From Elusimicrobiaceae bacterium (GTDB taxonomy: Bacteria; Elusimicrobiota; Elusimicrobia; Elusimicrobiales; Elusimicrobiaceae), in contig JAFXGO010000029.1 in the NCBI GenBank assembly GCA_017520185.1, positions 100,616 to 164,615 of the forward strand: a stretch of 64,000 nt of DNA. Reading direction: 5' to 3'. The first letter of the stretch is position 1. Each line of letters opens with the position of its first letter. Below are positions 8,316 through 16,524 of this stretch, piece by piece. Made by a program: the position numbers and the translations under genes. Below the pieces are notes generated by a model. That model did no database searches. It worked only from the letters and a program-made list of their open reading frames with translations, and was not told where the DNA came from.

Positions 8316-9358
8316 TTGCTTAACTCAAACATTTTTTGTAAAGATTTTTGTGCACGGGCTATCACGTCACTCGATAGAGAAACTATTTGCTCCGGCTGAG
8401 GCTCTAACAAAGCCTGAAAAGTATTTTCCAACGTGTTTTGCTTCATATATTGGCACGTACCGAACGGCCAAACAAATTGCTTATCTGTAAAGGCGGCTTC
8501 CAAACGATTCACCAACCCTTGCTCCGTCAACATGCCAAAAATCTTGGCAGGGCTTTTGCTTACGTAGTCTTGCATCGCTTTGGTGCTGCCCACATAGTCG
8601 CACGCGGCACAAACTTGCGGCTGACACTCAGGGTGACAAATAACCACAATATCAGGATATTGCGCACGTAATTTTTGCACGTCTTCTACGCTATAGCGAT
8701 CATGCACGCAGCAACTTCCGCCTGCGGCAATAATTTTTTTAGGATTTCCGCGTCGTTTCAACTCTTGCTCTATGTTTTGAGCCATTAACAAATCCGGCAC
8801 GAAAATCAATTCTTTTTGGGGCAATCTTTCCGCAATATCAAAGACATTGCCGGAGGTGACACAAACATCACATTCTGCTTTTACCTCTGCAGTACTATTA
8901 ACGTAGCAGAGTACCGCAACATCAGGATATTCTCTTTTTAGTCGGCGCACTTCTTCAGCAGTAATAGCATCGGCCAAACTACAGCCAGCTTTTCCCGCCG
9001 GAATAATAACGTGCTTACAAGGATTTAAAATTTTAGCCGTTTCTGCCATAAACCAAACACCGGCGAAAATAATTTTTTCTTCGCGCACTTCTTTTGCTTT
9101 CAAACTTAATGCATAAGAGTCTCCGCTAAAATCAGCCACACCCAACACTAATTCCGGCACTGTATAAGAGTGGGCTAAAATAACGGCATTTTGCTCTTTT
9201 TTAATTTGGTTAATGGAAAGGGTGTAAGGAGCAATTTGAAGACAGTCGGCATAGGTCCATTTTCGCCCTTCTAAATGCGAAACAGAACCCAAAAGCCCAT
9301 AGAGTCTATGGGCTTCTTGTGTTAAAAGTTCTTCTTTGTTTGGAAGTTCAAAAGACAT
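8312..9358 (-). CDS. nadA: Quinolinate synthase NadA
   Basis: A 348-aa [4Fe-4S] enzyme that condenses iminoaspartate with dihydroxyacetone phosphate to quinolinate. Repeated domains carry the cluster cysteines in AGCSLADAI, CVTSGN and the C-terminal FGTCQYMKQ. AHSYTVPE and GDSYALS are family signatures. I place the start at the ATG beginning MSFELPNK: it lies just after the stop of the upstream lipoprotein gene, with an AAGAGG ribosome site inside that gene's end. A longer frame would overlap the lipoprotein. The enzyme is oxygen-sensitive, in keeping with an anaerobe. It heads the nadA-nadC pair. Confidence 0.95.
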   Translation of the reverse strand: MSFELPNKEELLTQEAHRLYGLLGSVSHLEGRKWTYADCLQIAPYTLSINQIKKEQNAVILAHSYTVPELVLGVADFSGDSYALSLKAKEVREEKIIFAGVWFMAETAKILNPCKHVIIPAGKAGCSLADAITAEEVRRLKREYPDVAVLCYVNSTAEVKAECDVCVTSGNVFDIAERLPQKELIFVPDLLMAQNIEQELKRRGNPKKIIAAGGSCCVHDRYSVEDVQKLRAQYPDIVVICHPECQPQVCAACDYVGSTKAMQDYVSKSPAKIFGMLTEQGLVNRLEAAFTDKQFVWPFGTCQYMKQNTLENTFQALLEPQPEQIVSLSSDVIARAQKSLQKMFELSK

Positions 9359-9359
9359 C

Positions 9360-9713
9360 TTATAAATCAGCCTCTTCATCCGGCAAGGCTTCCTGGTCCG
9401 TCACCGGAGCAGTGACATCAGCTGAAAGCTGATTTCCTTCTCCGTCTACTACTGTCTTTTTAACAGACATCGTGCGGTTGGGTCTTTGATTTTTTTGATG
9501 TGTAGTACTTTGAATATAAGAAACGCCACTGACCTGTTCTTCATAAGCGCTGACGCGTTCATAACTATCATTAGGCACGATAAGGTTATCAAATTCTTGG
9601 TCTACAATCTGATACTTGGCATACTGGTCGGACAATCCTTCAGATTGGGTCGAGGTGGTGGAACAACCCACCGCAAAAGCACCTATTACTGCCAAAAGAA
9701 AAATTTTTTTCAT
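9360..9713 (-). CDS. Small lipoprotein of unknown function
   Basis: A 117-aa protein with a clear type II signal peptide: MKK, a hydrophobic core, then AVGC (lipobox, Cys17). The mature part is polar, rich in Gln, Thr, Asp and Glu, with no domain I recognise. A strong AAGGAG precedes the ATG. It is immediately upstream of nadA (1-bp gap) and so is probably co-transcribed, although no functional link to NAD synthesis is evident. Confidence 0.75.
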   Translation of the reverse strand: MKKIFLLAVIGAFAVGCSTTSTQSEGLSDQYAKYQIVDQEFDNLIVPNDSYERVSAYEEQVSGVSYIQSTTHQKNQRPNRTMSVKKTVVDGEGNQLSADVTAPVTDQEALPDEEADL

Positions 9714-9817
9714 AAGAATCTCTCCTTAATTGCTACAACATATCATTGCTAAATACATTGTATAAATTATTTTCCCCTCCATGTTAATATTTTTTACAAG
9801 CAAGGCTAAGGTTTTTG

Positions 9818-9823
9818 TAAAAT
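9818..9823 (+). promoter_or_regulatory. -10 box of symporter gene
   Basis: TAAAAT after TTTTTG lies 45 bp upstream of the symporter start at 9869, giving a leader that contains a GGAG ribosome site. Confidence 0.45.
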
Positions 9824-9868
9824 AGAATATATCTTTCCTAATTTTTCATTATTAAGCTGGAGTTCTAT

Positions 9869-11266
9869 ATGGAAACATTATTAAATTGTGTCAATGCCCT
9901 AAATTCATTTATTTGGGGCCCACCCATGATTATTTTAATTTTTAGCATGGGTATTTATTTTACGTTCAAGTTGGGTTTTATCCAAAAACATGTATTTAAA
10001 GCGATTTCTCTTTCTTTGAGCAGTGATGAAGGAAGCGGCACCGTCAGCAGTTTTGCTTATTTAGCCATGATGATTGGCGCTACTGTAGGAACGGGCAGTA
10101 TTTTGGGTGTCACCACTGCAGTGTCTGAGGGTGGACCCGGAGCTGTTTTTTGGATGATTGTAGCTGGATTTTTTAACTTCGTAATTAAATACTGCGAGTG
10201 TACGGCCACCGTCAAATATCGCCTGCATAAAGAGGGCGAATATGTGGGCGGACCGATGTATGTAATGGCGCGCGTACTTAAAATGAAATGGCTGGCTTTT
10301 ATTTTTTCTATCGGCACTATTTTTATGGCCATTGTAGCAGGGGCCGCCTTACAATCAAACTCTATTGCTGATGTTTTAAGAGAAGGCTATAGTTTGAACC
10401 CTTGGATAATTGGTACTATCGTAGCCGCCTTAGCAGCGGTTATTACCATTGGCGGGGTAAAAAGAATCGCTGCCTATTCTGAATGGTTAGTACCTATCAT
10501 GGGATCGGCTTATATTTCTATTGTTCTTATCATTATGTGTATGAATTTCACCAAAATTCCGCAAGCGATTGAGCTTATCATCACTTCTGCTTTCACCGGA
10601 AAAGCCGCCGTCGGAGGAGCGGCCGGCGTCACCGTTATGGCACTCTTTCAATCGGCTTTAAGTGCTATTGGTATCGGCGTGTCCAGAAGTGTGTTAAGCA
10701 CAGAAGCCGGACTAGGCAGTGCTTCTATCGCCGCTTCTGCTGCGCAAACCAAGAGTGCCGTAAAAATGGGTATTATATCTGCAACATCTGTTTTCTGGAC
10801 GGTACTCATTTGTACTTTTTCCGGTTTGGTCATTGTGTTGGCCGGAGATTGGCAAAACCCCAACGTTTTTGCAGCCAATCTCTGTAATAGCGCATTCAAA
10901 ACAGTTCCTTATTTAGGAACGCCCGTATTAATATTTTCACTTATTATTTTTTCGTTCACCACCTTAATTGGTTGGTCCTACTACGGAGAAAAAGCCTTGC
11001 AATTTTTAGGTGGCGGAAAGTGGGCCATAGCATGGCGCGTATTTTATGTTATTATCTGCGTCATAGGCGGCGGTTTAGGCACCACATTTTCTTTAAGTTG
11101 GACAATTTCCCCCGATGCCTTTGAAGTAGGTCTCAGCACCCGCTTGGCATGGGGATTGACGGTACTGATGATGACATTGATGACCTTACCCAATGTTTAT
11201 ATGTTATGGAAAATCCGTCATAAACTACAAAAAGAAACTCAAAAAAACTTACATAAAGTCTTATAA
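9869..11266 (+). CDS. Sodium:alanine (AGCS-family) symporter
   Basis: A 465-aa inner-membrane transporter with about ten hydrophobic segments. The AGCS signature is present near residue 70-95 (GATVGTGSILG and SEGGPGAVFWM), and GLGSASIAASAAQT lies in the central repeat. Members import alanine or glycine with Na+. The start follows a GGAG site. A bidirectional terminator lies directly after the stop. It stands alone, with no enzyme partner next to it. Confidence 0.92.
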   Translation: METLLNCVNALNSFIWGPPMIILIFSMGIYFTFKLGFIQKHVFKAISLSLSSDEGSGTVSSFAYLAMMIGATVGTGSILGVTTAVSEGGPGAVFWMIVAGFFNFVIKYCECTATVKYRLHKEGEYVGGPMYVMARVLKMKWLAFIFSIGTIFMAIVAGAALQSNSIADVLREGYSLNPWIIGTIVAALAAVITIGGVKRIAAYSEWLVPIMGSAYISIVLIIMCMNFTKIPQAIELIITSAFTGKAAVGGAAGVTVMALFQSALSAIGIGVSRSVLSTEAGLGSASIAASAAQTKSAVKMGIISATSVFWTVLICTFSGLVIVLAGDWQNPNVFAANLCNSAFKTVPYLGTPVLIFSLIIFSFTTLIGWSYYGEKALQFLGGGKWAIAWRVFYVIICVIGGGLGTTFSLSWTISPDAFEVGLSTRLAWGLTVLMMTLMTLPNVYMLWKIRHKLQKETQKNLHKVL

Positions 11267-11267
11267 T

Positions 11268-11295
11268 AAAACCCCGCTTTTGAAGCGGGGTTTGT
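11268..11295. terminator. Bidirectional terminator
   Basis: The stem AAACCCCGC / GCGGGGTTT with a 7-nt loop lies between the convergent symporter and MscS-type genes. Confidence 0.85.
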
Positions 11296-11297
11296 AT

Positions 11298-12587
11298 TTA
11301 TTTTTCTATTTGATTTAATCCTTGATTTCTCTCTGAAAATATCATCTTAGTTGCTTGGTTGAAATTTCTGCCGGCAGGTTGTTGATACGGCAACAAATCA
11401 AACTCTGGCATCACAGAATATAAATGATCAAAAACATCCGACTGTATTGCCTCATATTTTACCCATTCTGTCGTAGCGGTAAAACAATAAATTTCCAGTG
11501 GCAGTCCCGCCGTAGTGGGAGCCAATTGACGCACCATGCAGGTTTCTTTATGATCAATGGTGGATAAACTGTTTAAGTAAGCCACCGCATATTGACGGAA
11601 AGTACCTATATTGGTTAAATGACGTCCGTTCAAAACACTTTCTTTGTTGCCATGTTTTTCATTAAAATCACGAATTTCTGTTTCTTTATTTTCCAAGTAA
11701 TCCGAAATCAGTTTGATTTTTTTCAAGCGATTTAACAAATTTTGATCCAAAAACTTAATCGTTTCCACGTCTATATTAATAGAACGTTTAATACGTCTTG
11801 CACCACTTTGGAACATACCGCTCCAATTCTGAAAAGGACGAGAAACTAAATCATACGCAGGAATATTTACGATAGTATTATCAAAGTTTTGCACGCGCAC
11901 CGTAGTCAATGTAATATCAATTACCGTACCGTCTGCCCCATGAGATTCCATAGTAATCCAGTCTCCAATTTTTAGCAGATTATTACTGGCCAGCTGGATA
12001 CCGGCAGCAAAACCCAAAATAGGATCTTTAAAAATCAACATAAACACAGCCGCTGCCGCAGACAAACCCGTAATGACGTACATCGGCTTCTTGCTGATTA
12101 AAATAGAAATGATGACTAATGCCCCCAACAAATAGATGACAATTTTGCCCGCCTGAAATACACCCCGCAACGGGACATTGGGGTTTCTGCCATACATATA
12201 ATCCAATATATTCATTGCACATACAAACAGGTGCATAAAGCAAGATACTACATAAATCCCCACCACCTTTTGCATGACGGAAACCCAAAATAGCCCTTCC
12301 ACCGGAATAAACAAAGAATATAACTGTATCACCGCTACAGCAGAAACAGCATAGCCGGTAGCTGCTAAAATATGAGAATGTTTGACTGCTTGAAAGAAAT
12401 GAGGAAACTTCGACCCAAAAAAGGAACGATCAAAAATAAAAAGAAGCAGTCTTTTGCAAATTTTGGCAATCAAAAAAACGGCCAAAACCAATAATAAAAT
12501 CCCTAAAATTTCCGCAGATAAAGAACTTGCTCTTTCAGATACCAATGCCCAAGAAGAAAACAATTTTCCCAACCAAGCACTTAACAT
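11298..12587 (-). CDS. MscS-family mechanosensitive channel (YbdG-like)
   Basis: A 429-aa membrane protein with about five hydrophobic helices in the first 190 residues, followed by the MscS pore helix and beta domain (GFAAGIQLASNNLLKIGDWI, then GTVIDITLTTVRV and VNIPAYDLVS). The length, the extended C-terminal domain and the arrangement fit the YbdG/MscM miniconductance subgroup. Such channels release solutes on hypo-osmotic shock. The start is backed by GAAGGAGGG. It is divergent from the exported protein gene at 12636. Confidence 0.9.
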   Translation of the reverse strand: MLSAWLGKLFSSWALVSERASSLSAEILGILLLVLAVFLIAKICKRLLLFIFDRSFFGSKFPHFFQAVKHSHILAATGYAVSAVAVIQLYSLFIPVEGLFWVSVMQKVVGIYVVSCFMHLFVCAMNILDYMYGRNPNVPLRGVFQAGKIVIYLLGALVIISILISKKPMYVITGLSAAAAVFMLIFKDPILGFAAGIQLASNNLLKIGDWITMESHGADGTVIDITLTTVRVQNFDNTIVNIPAYDLVSRPFQNWSGMFQSGARRIKRSINIDVETIKFLDQNLLNRLKKIKLISDYLENKETEIRDFNEKHGNKESVLNGRHLTNIGTFRQYAVAYLNSLSTIDHKETCMVRQLAPTTAGLPLEIYCFTATTEWVKYEAIQSDVFDHLYSVMPEFDLLPYQQPAGRNFNQATKMIFSERNQGLNQIEK

Positions 12588-12622
12588 ATACCCTCCTTCG
12601 TTTTTTTCTTTAAAAAAGTTAT

Positions 12623-12628
12623 TATAAT
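12623..12628 (+). promoter_or_regulatory. -10 box (near-leaderless) of 12636 gene
   Basis: TATAAT predicts transcription from 12635, one base before the ATG at 12636. No ribosome-binding site lies between. Confidence 0.6.
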
Positions 12629-12635
12629 TAAGTGT

Positions 12636-13511
12636 ATGAAAAAAGTTTTCCCATTGGCAATATTCTCTTTATTCATAACGGATTGTTATGCACCTCTTAA
12701 TAATTCCGGTACAGCCACCAACAAGGCGTGGTTGGATATTCCTGCCAAAAAAACTGATTTTGACGGAAAACAGTTTGACTCTTGCTATCAGTTCCGTCTC
12801 ACCTTTTCCCCCTCTGAGGCCAAAGAAAATTTAATGAAGCAACAAACTTGCATAAACTCTTGCTGTTGGCGAAGTGAACACAAAGAAGTAGTGTTGGACT
12901 TTAATAAAAACTTTGAGAAAAATCTAAAATATTACGGACGTGCTTATAAATACACACCGGAAAAAATTACCCTTTCCGTCAGCCATTCCAATTTCGTCAA
13001 CACTACTTCCGTTCAAGTTTCCCCGAAAGGAAGTATTAATAACAACGGATTGGTGAAGTTAAAAAGAGAGTTGGTAGAAGACCTTGTCCGCTTAGCTCAA
13101 ATAGAAAGCCAAGCCCGTTTTCTACAAGTTCGTCGAAATGCCTATTTGGCTGACCAAGCCGCTCTGCAAGAGGATAGCATCGATACTGCCCAAGACCCTG
13201 CCGCCCGACAACGGGCACAAGATTTGTTGCAACGGTTGGAAGGATCAAAAGTAGATCGCTATTTTTATAGTTTAAATAAGAATTATAAAAAGAAAGGTTA
13301 TATTTTCTTGCTGAGTCAACGAATCTATACGGCCCAGCACCGTGATGAAAATATTTATACCGTTTATTGCAAGGCAAAAGTACAAATGGGCAAACAAGCC
13401 GAAAATTTACAAAACCGTACTGTCAGTTGCGGAATATGGAAAGTGGATCTAGAACACTCTATCGCTAGTCCTTTAGATAGCGTAGCACGAAAAATCAAAA
13501 CGCAAAACTAA
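12636..13511 (+). CDS. Exported protein of unknown function
   Basis: A 291-aa protein with an N-terminal signal-like segment (MKK then a hydrophobic stretch to about residue 14). A cysteine at 17 follows ITD, which is a poor lipobox because of the Asp, so lipidation is doubtful. The mature region is polar, with several cysteines in its first third (TCINSCCW) and a Gln/Ala/Arg-rich helical part near residues 160-205. No domain recognised. It appears near-leaderless and is followed by a terminator, so it is a single-gene unit. Confidence 0.75.
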   Translation: MKKVFPLAIFSLFITDCYAPLNNSGTATNKAWLDIPAKKTDFDGKQFDSCYQFRLTFSPSEAKENLMKQQTCINSCCWRSEHKEVVLDFNKNFEKNLKYYGRAYKYTPEKITLSVSHSNFVNTTSVQVSPKGSINNNGLVKLKRELVEDLVRLAQIESQARFLQVRRNAYLADQAALQEDSIDTAQDPAARQRAQDLLQRLEGSKVDRYFYSLNKNYKKKGYIFLLSQRIYTAQHRDENIYTVYCKAKVQMGKQAENLQNRTVSCGIWKVDLEHSIASPLDSVARKIKTQN

Positions 13512-13545
13512 TATTTTCAATACAAAAGCCCTAATTTTATAATAA

Positions 13546-13574
13546 ATAACCCTCCGAAAATAGGAGGGTTTTTA
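13546..13574. terminator. Bidirectional terminator
   Basis: The stem AACCCTCC / GGAGGGTT is followed by a T run and lies between the convergent genes ending at 13511 and 13582. Confidence 0.8.
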
Positions 13575-13581
13575 AATATTT

Positions 13582-14136
13582 CTATTTTTTGCCGGCTGAT
13601 TTAGCCGCTTCATGATTACGTTGTTTAAGTTTTCCCATGATTTCAGGAGGAACAATATTCTTAAAAGTCCCCTCATCTAATGCTTTTTGAATATCAAAAG
13701 TACGCGCATCGGCCTCCTTTTGAGCCGCCATCGGATCTTTCATACCCAATCCGTTGTTTTTCGCTTCCGGATTTTGATTTGTTTGTTTAGGAACAGCAGT
13801 AGACGAAGATTTAAAATCTTTCGCCTTTTTATAACTCGGTTCATAACTGGATTTGGCGCTGGTTTTTGTACCGACAACCGGTGTTGCAGCGGGGGCTGCC
13901 CCTGCCGGCTGATCTTCTTTGGTACCAAGCATAAAGGCCTGCGTAGTCCCGCCCGGAGTCAATGGTTGGGCTACTCTTGACGTTGTTGTAGGACGAGCCA
14001 CCACCGCATTACTGCGTGGCCTGACCAACGGAACAACGTCTGTTTTCGGATGCGTCACAACGGCTGTTGTCTTTGGATGAGCAAACAAGGCAACTGCCGC
14101 AAACATAAAACAAACAATTAAAAACAAATGTTTCAT
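13582..14136 (-). CDS. Secreted HPKT-repeat protein, function unknown
   Basis: A 184-aa protein with a type I signal peptide, probable cleavage after ALFA (residue 19). The mature protein begins with four or five degenerate units of about 9-10 residues: HPKTTAVVT, HPKTDVVPLV, RPRSNAVVA, RPTTTSRVA. A low-complexity Pro/Ala/Thr/Lys linker and a short helical C-terminus follow. A strong AAGGAG precedes the ATG, and upstream lies TGCTATACT as an extended -10. I do not recognise the family; the repeats suggest a surface or periplasmic binding role, which is inference only. Confidence 0.78.
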   Translation of the reverse strand: MKHLFLIVCFMFAAVALFAHPKTTAVVTHPKTDVVPLVRPRSNAVVARPTTTSRVAQPLTPGGTTQAFMLGTKEDQPAGAAPAATPVVGTKTSAKSSYEPSYKKAKDFKSSSTAVPKQTNQNPEAKNNGLGMKDPMAAQKEADARTFDIQKALDEGTFKNIVPPEIMGKLKQRNHEAAKSAGKK

Positions 14137-14188
14137 ATATATCTCCTTTTTTATAGTATAGCAAAGCGATATGTTTTTTCAAGGTATA

Positions 14189-15358
14189 CTACCGGCGAAA
14201 AATTTCCGTCACTCGGCTAAAAATCCCCGTACACCACGCAATTGTCAACCCATAATTACTCACCGGCACGCCGGATTGGCTCAAATGGGCCAAACGATTT
14301 AAAATTTGTTGTCTTGTCACCATACATCCGCCACATTGCAGTGCCAACTTATAAACCGATAAATCCGAAGGCAACGGATCTAAATTGGTGACATAATCAA
14401 AATATAATTTTTTACCTGTCTTTTTCTGCAATAGGGCCGGCAGTTTTACCCTGCCGATATCGTCACACACATTTACACTATGTGTGCAAGACTCCAACAC
14501 CAATACTTTATCCCCCTCTTGCAAAGAATCTATTTTTTCCGTTCCTGTCAAAAATAAATCAAAATCCCCCTTTAAACGAGAAAAAAGAATGCTAAAGCTG
14601 GTAAGCGGAATATGGCTGGGGACCAAAGGATTGACCTGTGCAAATACTTGCGAGTCTGTCACCACCAACTTAGGACTATGCTTTTTCAGCCATCCTTGTA
14701 ATTGATTCGGCTGCAAACAAATTCCGACGGCATGATTATCTAGCAAACCACGCAAACTTTGTACCTGTGGCAAAATAAGACGGCCTTCCGGAGCGGAGGA
14801 ATCTATCGGCATAACAAAAACCACCTCATCTCCCTCTTTTACAAATCCGTCAAAGATATCATCGTGATTATAGGCATTTGGCGGCATATGGCGGATAATG
14901 GCCCCTACTAAACTGCCTGTATCTGCCCATTTATCTGAAAACTCCACTACTTCCGCTCCCTCTATCTCAGATGCAACAGACGGCAACAAATCTGCCTTAT
15001 TGTGCACTAAAAAGTAGGGAATGTTTTTTGCTCGAAAAAGAGAAGTCCATTGATATTCGTAATCGGCAAATTCTTCGGTAAAAACCAAAATAGCCAAATT
15101 TACCTGCTCCAAAACTTCTTGAGTCTTGGCCACACGTTGAGCCCCTAATTCGGAGGCATCGTCTACTCCTGCTGTATCTATCAAGGTGACCGGCCCTATT
15201 CCCAAAATTTCCATATTTTTTTTAACGGGGTCGGTAGTAGTGCCGGCCACATCGGCTACGACGGCCGTTTTTTGACGGGTCAGCGCATTAATCAGTGAAC
15301 TCTTGCCCACGTTCATTCTGCCAAAAATACCGATATGAGGTCTATTTAGTTTTACCAT
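14189..15358 (-). CDS. hydF: [FeFe]-hydrogenase maturation GTPase HydF
   Basis: A 389-aa scaffold/GTPase that receives the diiron subcluster and loads the [FeFe]-hydrogenase active site. The N-terminal Era-like GTPase domain has G1 GRMNVGKSS (residues 13-21), TTTDP and DTAG. The C-terminal cluster motif is present: C-T-H followed 48 residues later by CGGC, fitting the family CxHx(46-53)CxxC. The start is set at the ATG opening MVKLNRPHIG, because TATAAT lies exactly six bases before it; a longer frame would run through that promoter. HydE, HydG and the hydrogenase itself are not in the window. It is divergent from the polyprenyl synthase gene. Confidence 0.93.
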   Translation of the reverse strand: MVKLNRPHIGIFGRMNVGKSSLINALTRQKTAVVADVAGTTTDPVKKNMEILGIGPVTLIDTAGVDDASELGAQRVAKTQEVLEQVNLAILVFTEEFADYEYQWTSLFRAKNIPYFLVHNKADLLPSVASEIEGAEVVEFSDKWADTGSLVGAIIRHMPPNAYNHDDIFDGFVKEGDEVVFVMPIDSSAPEGRLILPQVQSLRGLLDNHAVGICLQPNQLQGWLKKHSPKLVVTDSQVFAQVNPLVPSHIPLTSFSILFSRLKGDFDLFLTGTEKIDSLQEGDKVLVLESCTHSVNVCDDIGRVKLPALLQKKTGKKLYFDYVTNLDPLPSDLSVYKLALQCGGCMVTRQQILNRLAHLSQSGVPVSNYGLTIAWCTGIFSRVTEIFRR

Positions 15359-15364
15359 ACTTTT

Positions 15365-15370
15365 ATTATA
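15365..15370 (-). promoter_or_regulatory. -10 box (leaderless) of hydF
   Basis: Minus-strand TATAAT, then six bases, then ATG at 15358: the predicted transcript starts at the A of the start codon, and no Shine-Dalgarno sequence exists. Confidence 0.65.
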
Positions 15371-15426
15371 TATTTTAAAAAGCAAGAAAATACGTTCGTT
15401 TCGTTCCTGACACCCCTGCTTTAATG

Positions 15427-15432
15427 TATAAT
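15427..15432 (+). promoter_or_regulatory. -10 box of polyprenyl synthase operon
   Basis: TGTATAATAA gives a perfect TATAAT with an expected start near 15439. The leader then contains GAGG before the ATG at 15460. This is a leadered promoter divergent from the leaderless hydF promoter. Confidence 0.6.
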
Positions 15433-15459
15433 AAAGGATATACCCTTTTAGAGGTGGTT

Positions 15460-16515
15460 ATGACAAAAAATTGCAGCTCAACGTTTACCGATAACACAAA
15501 ACAAATGAAAGCCTTTGACGTGTATTTAAAAGAACGCGCCAAGTTGGTAGAAAAAAATCTTTCCAAATTTATTAACAAAATTCCCAATTCTCCCAAAATT
15601 TTAACAGACTCTATGGATTATTCCTTACAGGCTGGCGGCAAACGCGTTCGCCCCATTTTGGCAATGGCTACCGCAGAGGCTTTTGGCAAAAAGCCAGCCG
15701 ATGTCATGCCGGCTGCCTGCGCGCTGGAAATGCTGCACACCTATTCTTTAATTCATGACGATTTACCTTGCATGGATAATGATGATTTAAGACGCGGAAA
15801 ACCCACCAATCACAAAGTTTTTGGCGAAGACTTATCTTTGCTTGCCGGTGATGCTATGCTTACCTATGTGTTTGAGGTCTTTGCCCAAAACGGAAAAATA
15901 AAATCCATCGGGTATGAAAACACGTTGCTTGCTTTGCAAAATTTTGCCCACCGCGCCGGTGCTTCCGGTATGGTTGGCGGTCAAACGGCTGACGTATACG
16001 CTGAAGGTATGGGTACGCAAGAGGCCTCCAGCTTCCGCGCCGAAAAACTCAAGAAAACCTCTAAAAAGTTAGCCGACAAAAGTTTGCATTATTTCCTTTT
16101 ACCTCAATCGGTCAAAGAAACCACCCCTGAAAATGTACTGCTTTACATTCACGCCAACAAAACCGGTGCTTTAATTCGCGCCAGTGTAGAAACGGGGGCC
16201 ATTTTGGCCGGAGTCAAAGGAGCAGATTTGAAACATATCCAAAAATATGCAGATTGTATCGGTTTGGTGTTCCAAATTGTAGACGATATTTTAGATGTCA
16301 CCGCTTCTGCCAAACAGTTGGGTAAATCCAACAGCGATGCCCAAAACGGCAAACTTACCTTTGTCAGCCTGTTTGGATTAGAAGGAAGCCGCAAACACGC
16401 CCAATTGCTGATTGCTAAAGCGCAAAAAGCCTTAGATAGTTTAAAAAACGTCAATCGCAAAAACTTGGCTCCGTTGTATTGCATGGCTGAATTTTTCAAA
16501 ACCCGTACTTATTAA
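15460..16515 (+). CDS. ispA: Polyprenyl (farnesyl/geranylgeranyl) diphosphate synthase
   Basis: A 351-aa trans-prenyltransferase that condenses IPP with allylic diphosphates. The first aspartate-rich motif is HDDLPCMDNDDLRRG and the second is QIVDDILD; the GGKRVRP substrate motif is near residue 64. The start at 15460 has a GAGGTGG site; an earlier in-frame ATG overlaps the -10 box and would add an atypical tail. It is followed 9 bp later by dxs, the first enzyme of the MEP pathway, a frequent pairing. Product chain length cannot be fixed from sequence, so the symbol is the conventional one for this context. Confidence 0.9.
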   Translation: MTKNCSSTFTDNTKQMKAFDVYLKERAKLVEKNLSKFINKIPNSPKILTDSMDYSLQAGGKRVRPILAMATAEAFGKKPADVMPAACALEMLHTYSLIHDDLPCMDNDDLRRGKPTNHKVFGEDLSLLAGDAMLTYVFEVFAQNGKIKSIGYENTLLALQNFAHRAGASGMVGGQTADVYAEGMGTQEASSFRAEKLKKTSKKLADKSLHYFLLPQSVKETTPENVLLYIHANKTGALIRASVETGAILAGVKGADLKHIQKYADCIGLVFQIVDDILDVTASAKQLGKSNSDAQNGKLTFVSLFGLEGSRKHAQLLIAKAQKALDSLKNVNRKNLAPLYCMAEFFKTRTY

Positions 16516-16524
16516 GGAGTGCTC

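Noticed and set aside
15424..15459. Upstream ATG for the polyprenyl synthase
   Set aside because: It overlaps the TATAAT box, adds a hydrophobic lead unlike the family, and the ATG at 15460 has a proper GAGG site.
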